NCBI GenBank assembly: GCA_018224415.1
Contig: JAGTUZ010000175.1
Coordinates: forward strand, 1-9,806
Direction: 5' to 3'
Origin: Bacteroidota bacterium
GTDB taxonomy: Bacteria; Bacteroidota; Ignavibacteria; SZUA-365
DNA length: 9,806 bases
Of this stretch, positions 1-6,448 are shown piece by piece. The notes under the pieces are model-generated. The model did no database searches and had not been told where the DNA came from. It saw only the letters and a list, made by a program, of their open reading frames with translations. Within the stretch, counting starts at the first letter, position 1. Every line of letters starts with the position of its first letter. The translations under genes and the position numbers were made by a program.

Positions 1-284
1 AAGACAACAAGTCCGGCCGGGAGGGAGGGCTCGGAGGCGAGTGCGTGAGCGACCCTGCTGATCTGTCCGTCCGGAACGGCCAGGATGCAATGCGTGATAC
101 CGGAAGGCCACGGTGCGGGAAGGTCGGGCGCCAGGATTGCACCGGGAAACGCCCCGGAGGCCTGCATGCGCCGATCCGGATCACGCTCGACGATGCAGTA
201 GAGGGGGATGTGCATTCGCCGGAGATGACGCATGAGATTCAGGCCCACGCGTCCCGCGCCGACAAGCACAACAGTCGCCTTCAC
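1..284 (-). CDS. Rossmann-fold/DUF2520-type NAD(P)-binding protein, N-terminal part (runs off left edge)
   Basis: Reading the minus strand from a GTG at 284-282 gives an open frame of 94 codons to the window edge with no stop. Residues 4-17 read TVVLVGAGRVGLNL, a beta-strand plus GxGxxG dinucleotide-binding loop. An acidic residue after the second strand (IVERD, about residues 34-38) follows. Further on, ILAVPDGQISRVAHAL matches the second half of the Rossmann domain in the Rossmann-like/DUF2520 family (relatives of ketopantoate reductase and pyrroline-5-carboxylate reductase). The GTG overlaps the amrB stop as GTGA, so translation is probably coupled to amrB; no good Shine-Dalgarno site precedes it. 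The first in-frame ATG lies well inside the GxGxxG region, so GTG is the sensible start. Substrate is unknown; the DUF2520 C-terminal half would lie outside the window. The family call is by motif and could instead be another small NAD(P)-dependent reductase. Confidence 0.72.
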   Translation of the reverse strand, partial: MKATVVLVGAGRVGLNLMRHLRRMHIPLYCIVERDPDRRMQASGAFPGAILAPDLPAPWPSGITHCILAVPDGQISRVAHALASEPSLPAGLVV

Positions 285-1120
285 GTCGTGTGTCCACTGC
301 TCGTGAACGCGGCGGAGAGATAGCCGACCACGCTCGCGGTGTCCCCTGTCATGTCGCCAGAAGTGCATTGATGCAGAATGGTCCCGTGGTCAGCCCCCAG
401 TGCCAGTGCCGCAGCCATGACCACCGCGATCGGACCGCCGCCGCAGGCCTCTCCCTTGCGCGACTGCAGGTCCTCGAGCAGGAGCATGGGTTTGAGTCCC
501 TGGATGTCCTCGGCGATGATGCGATCCCGTTGCAGCGCATCGCCCTGCGTATGGAAATGCGAGAGGTCGCTGCTGGCGATCAGAATGCAGTCGGGTGTGA
601 GCAGATCGGCGAGCGCATGTGTGAGAATCTGACAATATTCGATGCGTTGATCCCCCATGACAATCGGCAGCACCTTGGCCTCGGGATTGATGCGCTGGAT
701 GAAGGGGAGTTGCACTTCCACCGCGTGTTCGTCGCGATGGCCGAGCGGGGAGGAGACAATCACCCCTTTGTGCGCGAGCAGCTGTTCGCGGAGTTCGACA
801 TCGACGTTGATCAGTCCCAGCGGTGTGCGGTACGCATCGCCGTTATACACCGAGATTCCGTTGAAATACTCGCGGTGACTGGGGGAGATGATGACCGCGG
901 TGCGAAAGGGTCTGCGGCGCAGGAGGGCATAGGCCGCCGCCGCCGTGGGACCGGAGTAGGCATATCCGGCGTGCGGACTGACGAGGGCGAGCGGCCGTCC
1001 CGGCAGTTCACGTTCGGGCTGGTCCTCGAGCAGTCGGTCGACGGTCAATGTCAGCAGCGTAGGGTCGGCGGGGTAAAACAGTCCGCAGACGGCCGGCGGA
1101 CGGATCTGCATGGCTTTCAT
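281..1120 (-). CDS. amrB: AmmeMemoRadiSam system protein B (MEMO family)
   Basis: The 279-aa protein is a full-length MEMO family member, close to the usual 260-300 aa. The family shares the fold of class III extradiol dioxygenases. The putative metal ligands known from human MEMO1 (three His and one Cys) are all visible: H50 in SPHAGY, H82 in SPSH, H188 in SSDLSHF and C226 in EACGGGP. HRDEHAVEVQLPF (128-140) is another family block. MEMO1 has been described as binding iron or copper and influencing redox state; the bacterial role is not settled. It is cytoplasmic, with no signal or membrane segment. It starts 3 nt after the amrA stop, and its GGAG ribosome site lies across the end of amrA. 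Its own stop overlaps the start of the DUF2520-type gene. The family is certain; the biochemical activity is not. Confidence 0.93.
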   Translation of the reverse strand: MKAMQIRPPAVCGLFYPADPTLLTLTVDRLLEDQPERELPGRPLALVSPHAGYAYSGPTAAAAYALLRRRPFRTAVIISPSHREYFNGISVYNGDAYRTPLGLINVDVELREQLLAHKGVIVSSPLGHRDEHAVEVQLPFIQRINPEAKVLPIVMGDQRIEYCQILTHALADLLTPDCILIASSDLSHFHTQGDALQRDRIIAEDIQGLKPMLLLEDLQSRKGEACGGGPIAVVMAAALALGADHGTILHQCTSGDMTGDTASVVGYLSAAFTSSGHTT

Positions 1121-1123
1121 GGT

Positions 1124-1714
1124 TTACTCCTTCGCGCCGGTTTCATTGTTCCTGCTCTCGACATCTTCATCCTCCTCCGAAAATTTCATTCCTTCGAAAC
1201 GGGATAGCATGGCATCCGGCCACTCCCACGCCCTGTCGGGAAGCTTTGTCTTCTGGCAGAGGGCGGAAAGAAATTGCGTCTGATCCCATCCGTGTTCGAC
1301 GGCCACCTGCGGAAGCAGCAGACCGCGGTGGTGCCTGCATTCCAGAACCACTCCATGCGTGCCGATGGTGAAGTCGTGGGGATCGCTGATGCGCTCTATC
1401 GGTCCGAGCAACGTGATTTCAATGCAGAGACGGTCGAGCTCCTGCTCCTGTACCGGCTGAAAACGCGGATCCTCCGATACGGCGCGTCGGGCGGCGTCGA
1501 CCAGGGTGTCGACGAGACCGGCCTGGAGCCGAAGGAAACCGATACAGCCCCGCAGCTCGCCCTCGACACGCACGGTCACGAATACCCCACTGCATTCCGG
1601 CGCGGACAAGGGTGCGCGTGGGGGTTCATTGTGAACACCGAAACGGGAGGCGATCGCCTCGCGCGCGGCGCCCAGCAAAGCTTGGCGTACCCCACGATCC
1701 AGCGTTGCAGGCAT
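1124..1714 (-). CDS. amrA: AmmeMemoRadiSam system protein A (AMMECR1 domain)
   Basis: The 196-aa protein is an AMMECR1-domain protein of typical length. The signature LRGCIGFL sits at 54-61, preceded by GVFVTVRVEGE (43-53). GLLLPQVAVEHGWD (131-144) and LPDRAWEW (158-165) are the later family blocks. The LRGCIG cysteine suggests a catalytic or thiol role, but no reaction is established. AMMECR1, MEMO and a radical SAM enzyme recur together across bacteria and archaea, hence the system name. Here A and B are adjacent, but the radical SAM member is not seen in the window. The ATG at 1714-1712 is preceded by GGAGG with a 6-nt spacer, which supports this start. The C-terminus (about 179-196) is a charged, low-complexity tail rich in Glu and Asp. 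It is the first visible gene of a three-gene minus-strand operon and is divergent from the secreted propeller gene. Confidence 0.93.
   Translation of the reverse strand: MPATLDRGVRQALLGAAREAIASRFGVHNEPPRAPLSAPECSGVFVTVRVEGELRGCIGFLRLQAGLVDTLVDAARRAVSEDPRFQPVQEQELDRLCIEITLLGPIERISDPHDFTIGTHGVVLECRHHRGLLLPQVAVEHGWDQTQFLSALCQKTKLPDRAWEWPDAMLSRFEGMKFSEEDEDVESRNNETGAKE
1127..1130 (-). promoter_or_regulatory. amrB ribosome binding site embedded at the end of amrA
   Basis: On the minus strand GGAG, then TAAACC, then ATG places a Shine-Dalgarno site 6 nt before the amrB start. The amrA TAA stop lies inside the spacer. This supports co-translation of the two proteins from one message and the ATG at 1120 as the amrB start. 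Confidence 0.7.
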
Positions 1715-1732
1715 GACCGGCCTCCGATTTTC

Positions 1733-1764
1733 ATTGTCTCGGAAAAGCGAACGGTCTATCTTTC
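1733..1764 (+). promoter_or_regulatory. Tentative promoter for the secreted propeller gene in the divergent gap
   Basis: The 164-nt gap 1715-1878 separates amrA and the propeller gene and must hold starts for both. TATCTTTC at 1757-1764 matches seven of eight positions of a Bacteroidota-type -7 element (TAnnTTTG). ATTG at 1733-1736 lies 20 nt upstream as a partial -33 element. A sigma70-like alternative is TTGATC (1794-1799) with TATACG (1818-1823), spacer 18. The gap also has CATCCGT twice (1842-1848 and 1855-1861). I see no convincing promoter on the minus strand for amrA. Confidence 0.28.
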
Positions 1765-1878
1765 ACGATGTGTGGACTGCGGTCCGCCACCGATTGATCA
1801 CCGCTCTTTATTCAGAATATACGGATTTGCAGACACGGAGTCATCCGTCCGCGACATCCGTTTTCCGGAGGATTTTTC

Positions 1879-4569
1879 ATGCATCGACGACTGCTTCCTG
1901 TTTCAGCATTCCTCATCGCCGCGCTGACAGCCGCCGTGTTTTTCCATGTTATCCCGGCCGACGATTCCGGCGCGGACGGTTTCCTCCTTCGTTCGGCGCA
2001 GTACGAAACGAAGGCGCAGCTTCGCGCCGAACGCCGCGCGGATATCGAGTCAGGCCGCAGCAGCGACAAGCCCGCGCTCGACTATTATATGATCCCGCGC
2101 ACCTACAAAGCCACGAAGCGTATTTCCGAAGGACTGCGTGATGCCGTCAGCGCACGCAAACGGAATCTTGAAACGCTCTCCTTCCAGAAGAAGACGCTTG
2201 CGAACACATGGACCTTCATTGGCCCAAACAACATCGCCGGTCGTGTGCGCATCGTTCGGTATCATCCCACCGACGCCAGCATTGTCTTCGCGGGTTCCGC
2301 TTCGGGAGGGCTGTTCAAGTCCACTGACGGCGGAACGTCATGGACGCCGAAGACCGACCATCTGCCGACACTCGCGGTCGGCTCCCTGGCCTTCGATCCG
2401 GTCGATCCGAATGTGATGTACATGGGGACGGGCGAGGGCTCGAATAACTGGGACGCCGTCAACGGTGACGGGGTGTACAAGAGCACCGACCAGGGAGAGA
2501 CCTGGACAAACGTGATGGAAGGGGTGATCAAGGATCTCGACCTCGCGGTCAACGATATTGTTGTTCATCCGCAGGACAGGAATCTCATTTTTGCCGCAAC
2601 TACCTACGGCGGCGGAAGCGGTGCCCTCATGCGCAGTACCGACGGCGGCGTCGATTGGAACGCCGCGCTCAACGGTCCCGCGCGTTCGGTGCTGATCGAC
2701 CGTGTCAATCCCGACCGCATTATTGTGGGCTTCGGATATTACAATGGACGGAGCAGCAACGGGATTTACCTTTCCGACGAGCGAGGCGAACGCTTTTCGT
2801 TCAGAAAGGTCACCGAGACCATGCCGGCGTCGGATTCCATCGGACGCATCGTCATGGACGCGAGTCTTGTCGTGCCGGGCACCATCATCGCCGGGATGCA
2901 ACGCGCCCCGAAACACGCGCCCACAGAGCGCCAGGATTTTCTCGGGATTTTCAAGTCCACCGACAGCGGTACGAGCTGGGTGAAATTGCGCTCGTCCACG
3001 CAGTCCAACATGCGCGAGGTGCTGCGTGCGCAGGGTGACTACAACCTCCATATCCGTTTCCACCCGACCGATTCGAACGTCGTGTTTTTCGGCGGCATCA
3101 ACGGATGGCGCAGTACCGACGGAGGCAATTCCTTCCGACAGGTGACGACGCAGTCCGGTCTCGCCGGCGCCTGGGTCGACCATCACAGCGTGGACTTCAG
3201 TCCCGTCAACCCCGACGTGATGCTGCTTTCCAGCGACGGTGGCGTCTTCCGTACAAACGACTGCCGGCGCTCTACCATGTCCATGGACGAGACAGGCACG
3301 GGTCTGGCCACGATGCAGTTCTATGCGATGAACTACGACCGCAAGACGCCCACGCGCGTTGCGGGAGGAACGCAGGACCGTCGCAACAATATCGGCGACG
3401 CATCCTCGCCGCAATGGCGGCAGCTGATCAACTGGGGTGGTGACGGCGGCTATGTTGCCTTTGACTATGAGGATGAGAATGTCTTTTATGTTGCCTACCA
3501 GTATGGACGCCTCGGCAAGACCACCAACGGCGGCAATTCGTTTTTCGCCATCCAGGAGGGACTCGAACTCCGCGACGGCAACGACAACTACATGTTCAGT
3601 TTCGTCACGCCGTTCATCATGCACCCGACGGCGCGCAATACGCTGTTCGTCGGTGGCAACAAGATCTATCGCACGACCAACAGTGGCACGACCTGGATCG
3701 CGATTTCCGACAATCTCACCGGTTCGGGCAATTCGCTCTCGCAGTTCCAGAATCTCGCGTTCTGCAAAACAAATCCCGGTGTGCTCTACGGCGTGACCGG
3801 CTATTCCTCGCTCGCCTACCGCAGCACCAATGCCATGGCGTCGCCGGGCGATGTGACGTGGTCGCGCATCGATGCCGGGATCCCGAATGTGTATCTCGGT
3901 GACGTCGCCGTGCATCCCGTCAACATCGACGTCGCCTACGTGGGCACGGCGACGTTCAGTCCCAGCAGCGGCATTTACAAGACCACCGACGGCGGTTCGT
4001 CCTGGACATTCATGAAAGGTGCCACGCCCGAAACCAGTCTGCCCGACGTGCCCATCGGCGCCATCGCGATCTGGGACAAGAATCCCGAGGTCGTGTTTGC
4101 GGGGACGGATATCGGTGTCTATGTCAGCAATGACGGCGGCGCAAACTGGATTCCCTTCGGGGAAGGCCTGCCGACCGTGGTCATCGACGACCTCAAGATC
4201 ACCGAAGATGACGTGCTCTATGCCGCGACGCACGGCCGGGGTATGTGGATGACCTCCGCGATCCTGAGCACGAAAGACGAGGCGGAGAGCCGCCGTCCGG
4301 TGATCTTCCATCTCGGACAGACGTATCCGAATCCCGTAGCCGCCGCACGGCAGACCGTAGTGCCGTTCACCCTCGAGAAGGCCGGGCATGTGACCGTTCG
4401 CGTGTACGATGCGCAGGGACGACTGCTCCGCACCGTGCTCGACGAGCACCGCGAAGCTGGCACACAGCAGGCCACCATCAGTGCCGCCGGCCTGCGTCCC
4501 GGCCCCTACTTCTATGAACTCCGCTCCGGCAGCACGCGCGAGGTCCGGAAGATGGTGGTCATCGACTGA
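1879..4569 (+). CDS. Secreted Asp-box (BNR/sortilin-like) beta-propeller protein with T9SS sorting domain
   Basis: An 896-aa exported protein. Residues 1-27 form a Sec signal peptide: RR n-region, hydrophobic 6-24, likely cleavage near VIPA. The body holds about nine Asp-box motifs (S/T-x-D-x-G-x-x-W/F): near 148, 202, 253, 360, 412, 548, 599, 702 and 750. Each sits on strands of a VPS10/BNR-type propeller, with blocks such as WTFIGPNNIAGRV (111-123) and GTGEG (183-187). Residues about 811-896 are a type A T9SS C-terminal domain with YPNP at 816-819, a beta-sandwich pattern and a KMVVID end. It should be exported across the outer membrane and then surface-anchored or released. Asp-boxes are structural and I see no sialidase active site, so the ligand or activity is unknown. 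GGAGGA at 1867-1872, 6 nt before the ATG, fixes the start. A hairpin terminator follows immediately. Confidence 0.93.
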   Translation: MHRRLLPVSAFLIAALTAAVFFHVIPADDSGADGFLLRSAQYETKAQLRAERRADIESGRSSDKPALDYYMIPRTYKATKRISEGLRDAVSARKRNLETLSFQKKTLANTWTFIGPNNIAGRVRIVRYHPTDASIVFAGSASGGLFKSTDGGTSWTPKTDHLPTLAVGSLAFDPVDPNVMYMGTGEGSNNWDAVNGDGVYKSTDQGETWTNVMEGVIKDLDLAVNDIVVHPQDRNLIFAATTYGGGSGALMRSTDGGVDWNAALNGPARSVLIDRVNPDRIIVGFGYYNGRSSNGIYLSDERGERFSFRKVTETMPASDSIGRIVMDASLVVPGTIIAGMQRAPKHAPTERQDFLGIFKSTDSGTSWVKLRSSTQSNMREVLRAQGDYNLHIRFHPTDSNVVFFGGINGWRSTDGGNSFRQVTTQSGLAGAWVDHHSVDFSPVNPDVMLLSSDGGVFRTNDCRRSTMSMDETGTGLATMQFYAMNYDRKTPTRVAGGTQDRRNNIGDASSPQWRQLINWGGDGGYVAFDYEDENVFYVAYQYGRLGKTTNGGNSFFAIQEGLELRDGNDNYMFSFVTPFIMHPTARNTLFVGGNKIYRTTNSGTTWIAISDNLTGSGNSLSQFQNLAFCKTNPGVLYGVTGYSSLAYRSTNAMASPGDVTWSRIDAGIPNVYLGDVAVHPVNIDVAYVGTATFSPSSGIYKTTDGGSSWTFMKGATPETSLPDVPIGAIAIWDKNPEVVFAGTDIGVYVSNDGGANWIPFGEGLPTVVIDDLKITEDDVLYAATHGRGMWMTSAILSTKDEAESRRPVIFHLGQTYPNPVAAARQTVVPFTLEKAGHVTVRVYDAQGRLLRTVLDEHREAGTQQATISAAGLRPGPYFYELRSGSTREVRKMVVID

Positions 4570-4588
4570 CCGGCGTTCATCGAGATAG

Positions 4589-4623
4589 AAAAAGGGCATC
4601 CCGGTTGATGGGATGCCCTTTTT
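4589..4623. terminator. Bidirectional intrinsic terminator between convergent genes
   Basis: GGGCATCCC (4594-4602) and GGGATGCCC (4610-4618) form a perfect 9-bp stem with a 7-nt loop. It is flanked by A5 on the left and T7 on the right (4619-4625). The A and T runs extend the pairing and give a U tract on either strand. It lies 19 nt after the propeller stop and about 100 nt beyond the permease stop on the other strand, so it can end both transcripts. Confidence 0.92.
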
Positions 4624-4626
4624 TTA

Positions 4627-4711
4627 ATGACAAATGGTCAATCGATCGTCACTGTAGATGTTCAAGATAATGGCCCATCACCTCTGTCATCTGTCATATG
4701 TCATTTGTCAT
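4627..4711. repeat. Inverted copy of the heptad sequence flanking the convergent gap
   Basis: ATGACAAATG at 4627-4636 is the exact reverse complement of CATTTGTCAT at 4702-4711, inside the heptad array. The 10-bp arms are 65 nt apart, so either transcript through the gap could fold a long-looped hairpin just beyond the terminator. The interval between (4637-4684) shows no gene. Confidence 0.6.
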
Positions 4712-4719
4712 ATGTCATT
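4685..4719. repeat. Five tandem TGTCATN heptads
   Basis: Five consecutive 7-bp units read TGTCAT followed by C, A, T, A, T. The array ends 2 nt before the permease stop codon, so on the minus strand it is the first 3' untranslated sequence of that gene, reading as ATGACA units rich in TGA. AT content is clearly higher than in the neighbouring genes. Function unknown. Confidence 0.85.
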
Positions 4720-4721
4720 CA

Positions 4722-6134
4722 TCAATGTCCCGTCCGTGTGCCGATGAATTTCTGGTACGTGAGCAGGCCGATGATACAGACAACGCCGATGCCGCTGAAC
4801 AGCAGCCAGAGTTCGCTCGTGAGCGCATTCGCGGAGATCTGGTCCTTGCCGAGGCCGAGCTGCTCGCCGATCACGAGCGCTTCTTCGATAGTGACGTTGG
4901 CGGGCATGGTGATGTTCGTGCCGCGTTCCGCGATGGTGTCGCGCACGAAGGCGATCATCGGATTGTCGATGAAGCGCACGTAGAGAAACGCACCGAGGAC
5001 GCCACCCACCAGGGAACCGAACGCACCGTAGAGGAAACCGAAACCCATGTACGTGGCCTTCTTGTCCGGTGGTGCGATCAGTCCGAGATAGCTGATGAAT
5101 TTCGGATGCGCGGTCATCTCTCCGATCGAGAAGATGACAATGCCGGCCATGAACACCCAGATGTTCGTGTTGATCGCGAGAATGGCCATGCCGATGGTGC
5201 CGAGCGCGATGCCGGTGACCATGGTGGGAAGGGCTCTGGTTTTACTGACGATGCGCGAGATAAACAGCTGCAGCAGGATGATGGTGCCGGCGTTGATCAC
5301 CGTTACATGTTCGACGTCGAAATACCAGTTCGTGCCGAAAATGCCGTTGATGAAGTTGTTCAGTGGCGTGGCGTCGACGAACGCCCTCACGTACCACAGC
5401 ACGCTGTCGAACATCTGGAAGTACAGGATCCAGAACCACGAATAAATGAAGATGAAAAGGATGAAGCGCCAGTCGGTGAATACGATGTAGAGCTTCTTGA
5501 GAATGCCTTTCATCGCGACACTGAAGGACTCCTTGACGGGATGTGCCTCGTTCGGCTCCTTGAACAGGAAGATGGTCGGGATGAGCATGGCTCCGGTTCC
5601 CACGGCCGAAGCGATGATCACGTAATGCCAGGCGATGGACTTCAGATACGGCACGAGGATAAGCGGGAAGAGGAAGGCGCCGAGGTTGATTGTCCAGTAA
5701 AAAATGCCGAAGCCCAGTGTGCTGGTGCGCTCGTCGGTCACTTTTGCGATCGTGCCCGAGACCACCGGCTTGAATGTGCCGGCACCGAGGCCCATGATCA
5801 TCAGGGCGAAAAATACCGCGCTGTAGGTGTCCATCTGGCTCGTGAGGAAATAGCCGCCGCCGAGCAGGGAGAATGCCACCATGAGCGTGCGCCGATAGCC
5901 CATGCGATCGGCGATGGCCCCGGAGAAAATGGGCAGGAAATACAGCAGGGGCTGGATCGTGCTCTTGATCACGCCGACGCCTTCCTTCGAAAATCCGAGC
6001 TGGTCGGTGAGATACACCGAGAGGATGCTCATCATGCCGTAGTAGGAGCCGCGTTCGAAGAACTCGAAAAGGATAACCACCCAGTACGTCTTGGGGAAAT
6101 CCTTCAGGCGTGGTTTCTGTGTCTTGTCCGTCAT
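4722..6134 (-). CDS. POT/PTR2-like MFS transporter (putative proton-coupled peptide symporter)
   Basis: A 470-aa inner-membrane protein with about 12 hydrophobic helices (first 17-44, last 440-463). POT family marks are clear: helix 1 ExxER as EFFERGSYYG (24-33), with Gly replacing the usual Phe of ERFxYYG; helix 4 GLGAGTFKPVVSG (115-127), whose Lys122 fits the conserved POT lysine; and FYWTINLGAFL (145-155), matching PTR2 signature FYxxINxGSL. Helix 10 carries a Glu in SIGEM (336-340). ExxER couples protons in known POTs; substrates are usually di- and tripeptides, but specificity here is unproven. The extra hairpin between helices 6 and 7 typical of bacterial POTs is not evident. The chosen ATG at 6134 has only a weak CGGA upstream; an in-frame TTG at 6170 would add 12 residues. 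It is convergent with the propeller gene and shares its terminator. Confidence 0.85.
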   Translation of the reverse strand: MTDKTQKPRLKDFPKTYWVVILFEFFERGSYYGMMSILSVYLTDQLGFSKEGVGVIKSTIQPLLYFLPIFSGAIADRMGYRRTLMVAFSLLGGGYFLTSQMDTYSAVFFALMIMGLGAGTFKPVVSGTIAKVTDERTSTLGFGIFYWTINLGAFLFPLILVPYLKSIAWHYVIIASAVGTGAMLIPTIFLFKEPNEAHPVKESFSVAMKGILKKLYIVFTDWRFILFIFIYSWFWILYFQMFDSVLWYVRAFVDATPLNNFINGIFGTNWYFDVEHVTVINAGTIILLQLFISRIVSKTRALPTMVTGIALGTIGMAILAINTNIWVFMAGIVIFSIGEMTAHPKFISYLGLIAPPDKKATYMGFGFLYGAFGSLVGGVLGAFLYVRFIDNPMIAFVRDTIAERGTNITMPANVTIEEALVIGEQLGLGKDQISANALTSELWLLFSGIGVVCIIGLLTYQKFIGTRTGH

Positions 6135-6202
6135 ACCGTTCCGTAGCTTATGAAAAGTGTGAGTCGGCAATGGGGGAATGTGGGTCGGCGTTCAACCGTT
6201 CA

Positions 6203-6233
6203 GGCAGGACAGTCGATTCGGGGCAGGACAGTC
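6203..6233. repeat. 12-bp direct repeat in the permease leader
   Basis: GGCAGGACAGTC occurs at 6203-6214 and again, identically, at 6222-6233, a 19-bp period. It lies 70-100 nt upstream of the permease ATG, in its probable 5' leader or promoter region. It could be a paired protein-binding site or leader structure; no known regulator site is recognised. Confidence 0.7.
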
Positions 6234-6356
6234 CGTTCCTGGGCGAACCGTCGGGAAAGATACGCATTCCCGCGCAACCATGCATCAGCATGCGGTCAAA
6301 AAGCAAAGGAAAATCAATGATTATGGCCCGGATTCGGGATGTGCGTAGTCCGTTTC

Positions 6357-6387
6357 TTTGATAAAAATCCCGTGTGTGTTACCTTCA
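6357..6387 (+). promoter_or_regulatory. Bacteroidota-type promoter upstream of the AtuA gene
   Basis: TTTG at 6357-6360, then exactly 19 nt, then TACCTTCA at 6380-6387. The Bacteroidota primary sigma consensus is TTTG-N19-TAnnTTTG, so the -33 element is perfect and the -7 element fits six of eight positions. A sigma70 reading (TTGATA 6358-6363, N16, TACCTT 6380-6385) covers the same bases. The start of transcription would fall near 6394, about 55 nt before the TTG start. Confidence 0.5.
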
Positions 6388-6435
6388 AGTCTGTGGTAAC
6401 GGTGGCCCAGCACTTTTCCCTCACGCACCCACGCA

Positions 6436-6441
6436 GGAAGG
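6436..6441 (+). promoter_or_regulatory. Ribosome binding site selecting a TTG start for the AtuA gene
   Basis: GGAAGG at 6436-6441 is followed by a 7-nt spacer and TTG at 6449. This decides the start. The upstream in-frame GTG at 6374 has no ribosome site, lies between the promoter elements, and would add 25 residues unlike the family's N-terminus. Confidence 0.7.
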
Positions 6442-6448
6442 TATCCAT

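Larger units (their letters stand above)
6135..6448. other. Divergent intergenic region between the permease and AtuA genes
   Basis: This 314-nt stretch holds no supported gene. The permease-proximal half contains a 12-bp direct repeat and two GTCGGC copies (6163-6168 and 6184-6189). CATGC-ATCA-GCATG at 6279-6292 could form a small hairpin. The right-hand part holds the promoter-like site and ribosome site for the AtuA gene. For the permease I see only an isolated TATCTTTC on the minus strand (6262-6255), without a matching upstream element. Confidence 0.6.

Noticed and set aside
45..323. Plus-strand 92-aa open frame at the left edge
   Set aside because: The opposite strand carries a Rossmann-fold start coupled to amrB; this frame shows no recognisable features.
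290..1207. 305-aa plus-strand open frame over amrB
   Set aside because: Antisense shadow; the minus-strand MEMO protein keeps all four expected metal ligands.
1779..1787. GCGGTCCGC near-palindrome in the amrA/propeller gap as an operator
   Set aside because: Nine bases in GC-rich sequence is expected by chance, and no second copy is near.
2338..4599. 753-aa open frame antisense to the propeller gene
   Set aside because: It mirrors the codon pattern of a GC-rich gene, is rich in Arg, Gly, His and Val with no recognisable domain, and would start inside the terminator hairpin. The forward frame has a signal peptide, Asp-boxes and a sorting domain.
4698..6146. 482-aa plus-strand open frame covering the permease gene
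   Set aside because: It is an acidic, His-rich composition typical of an antisense shadow of a membrane protein. The minus strand encodes clear POT motifs and 12 hydrophobic helices.
6279..6292. CATGC-ATCA-GCATG as a possible terminator or operator
   Set aside because: The 5-bp stem is short, there is no T run, and no gene ends nearby. It is mentioned only as a minor structure.
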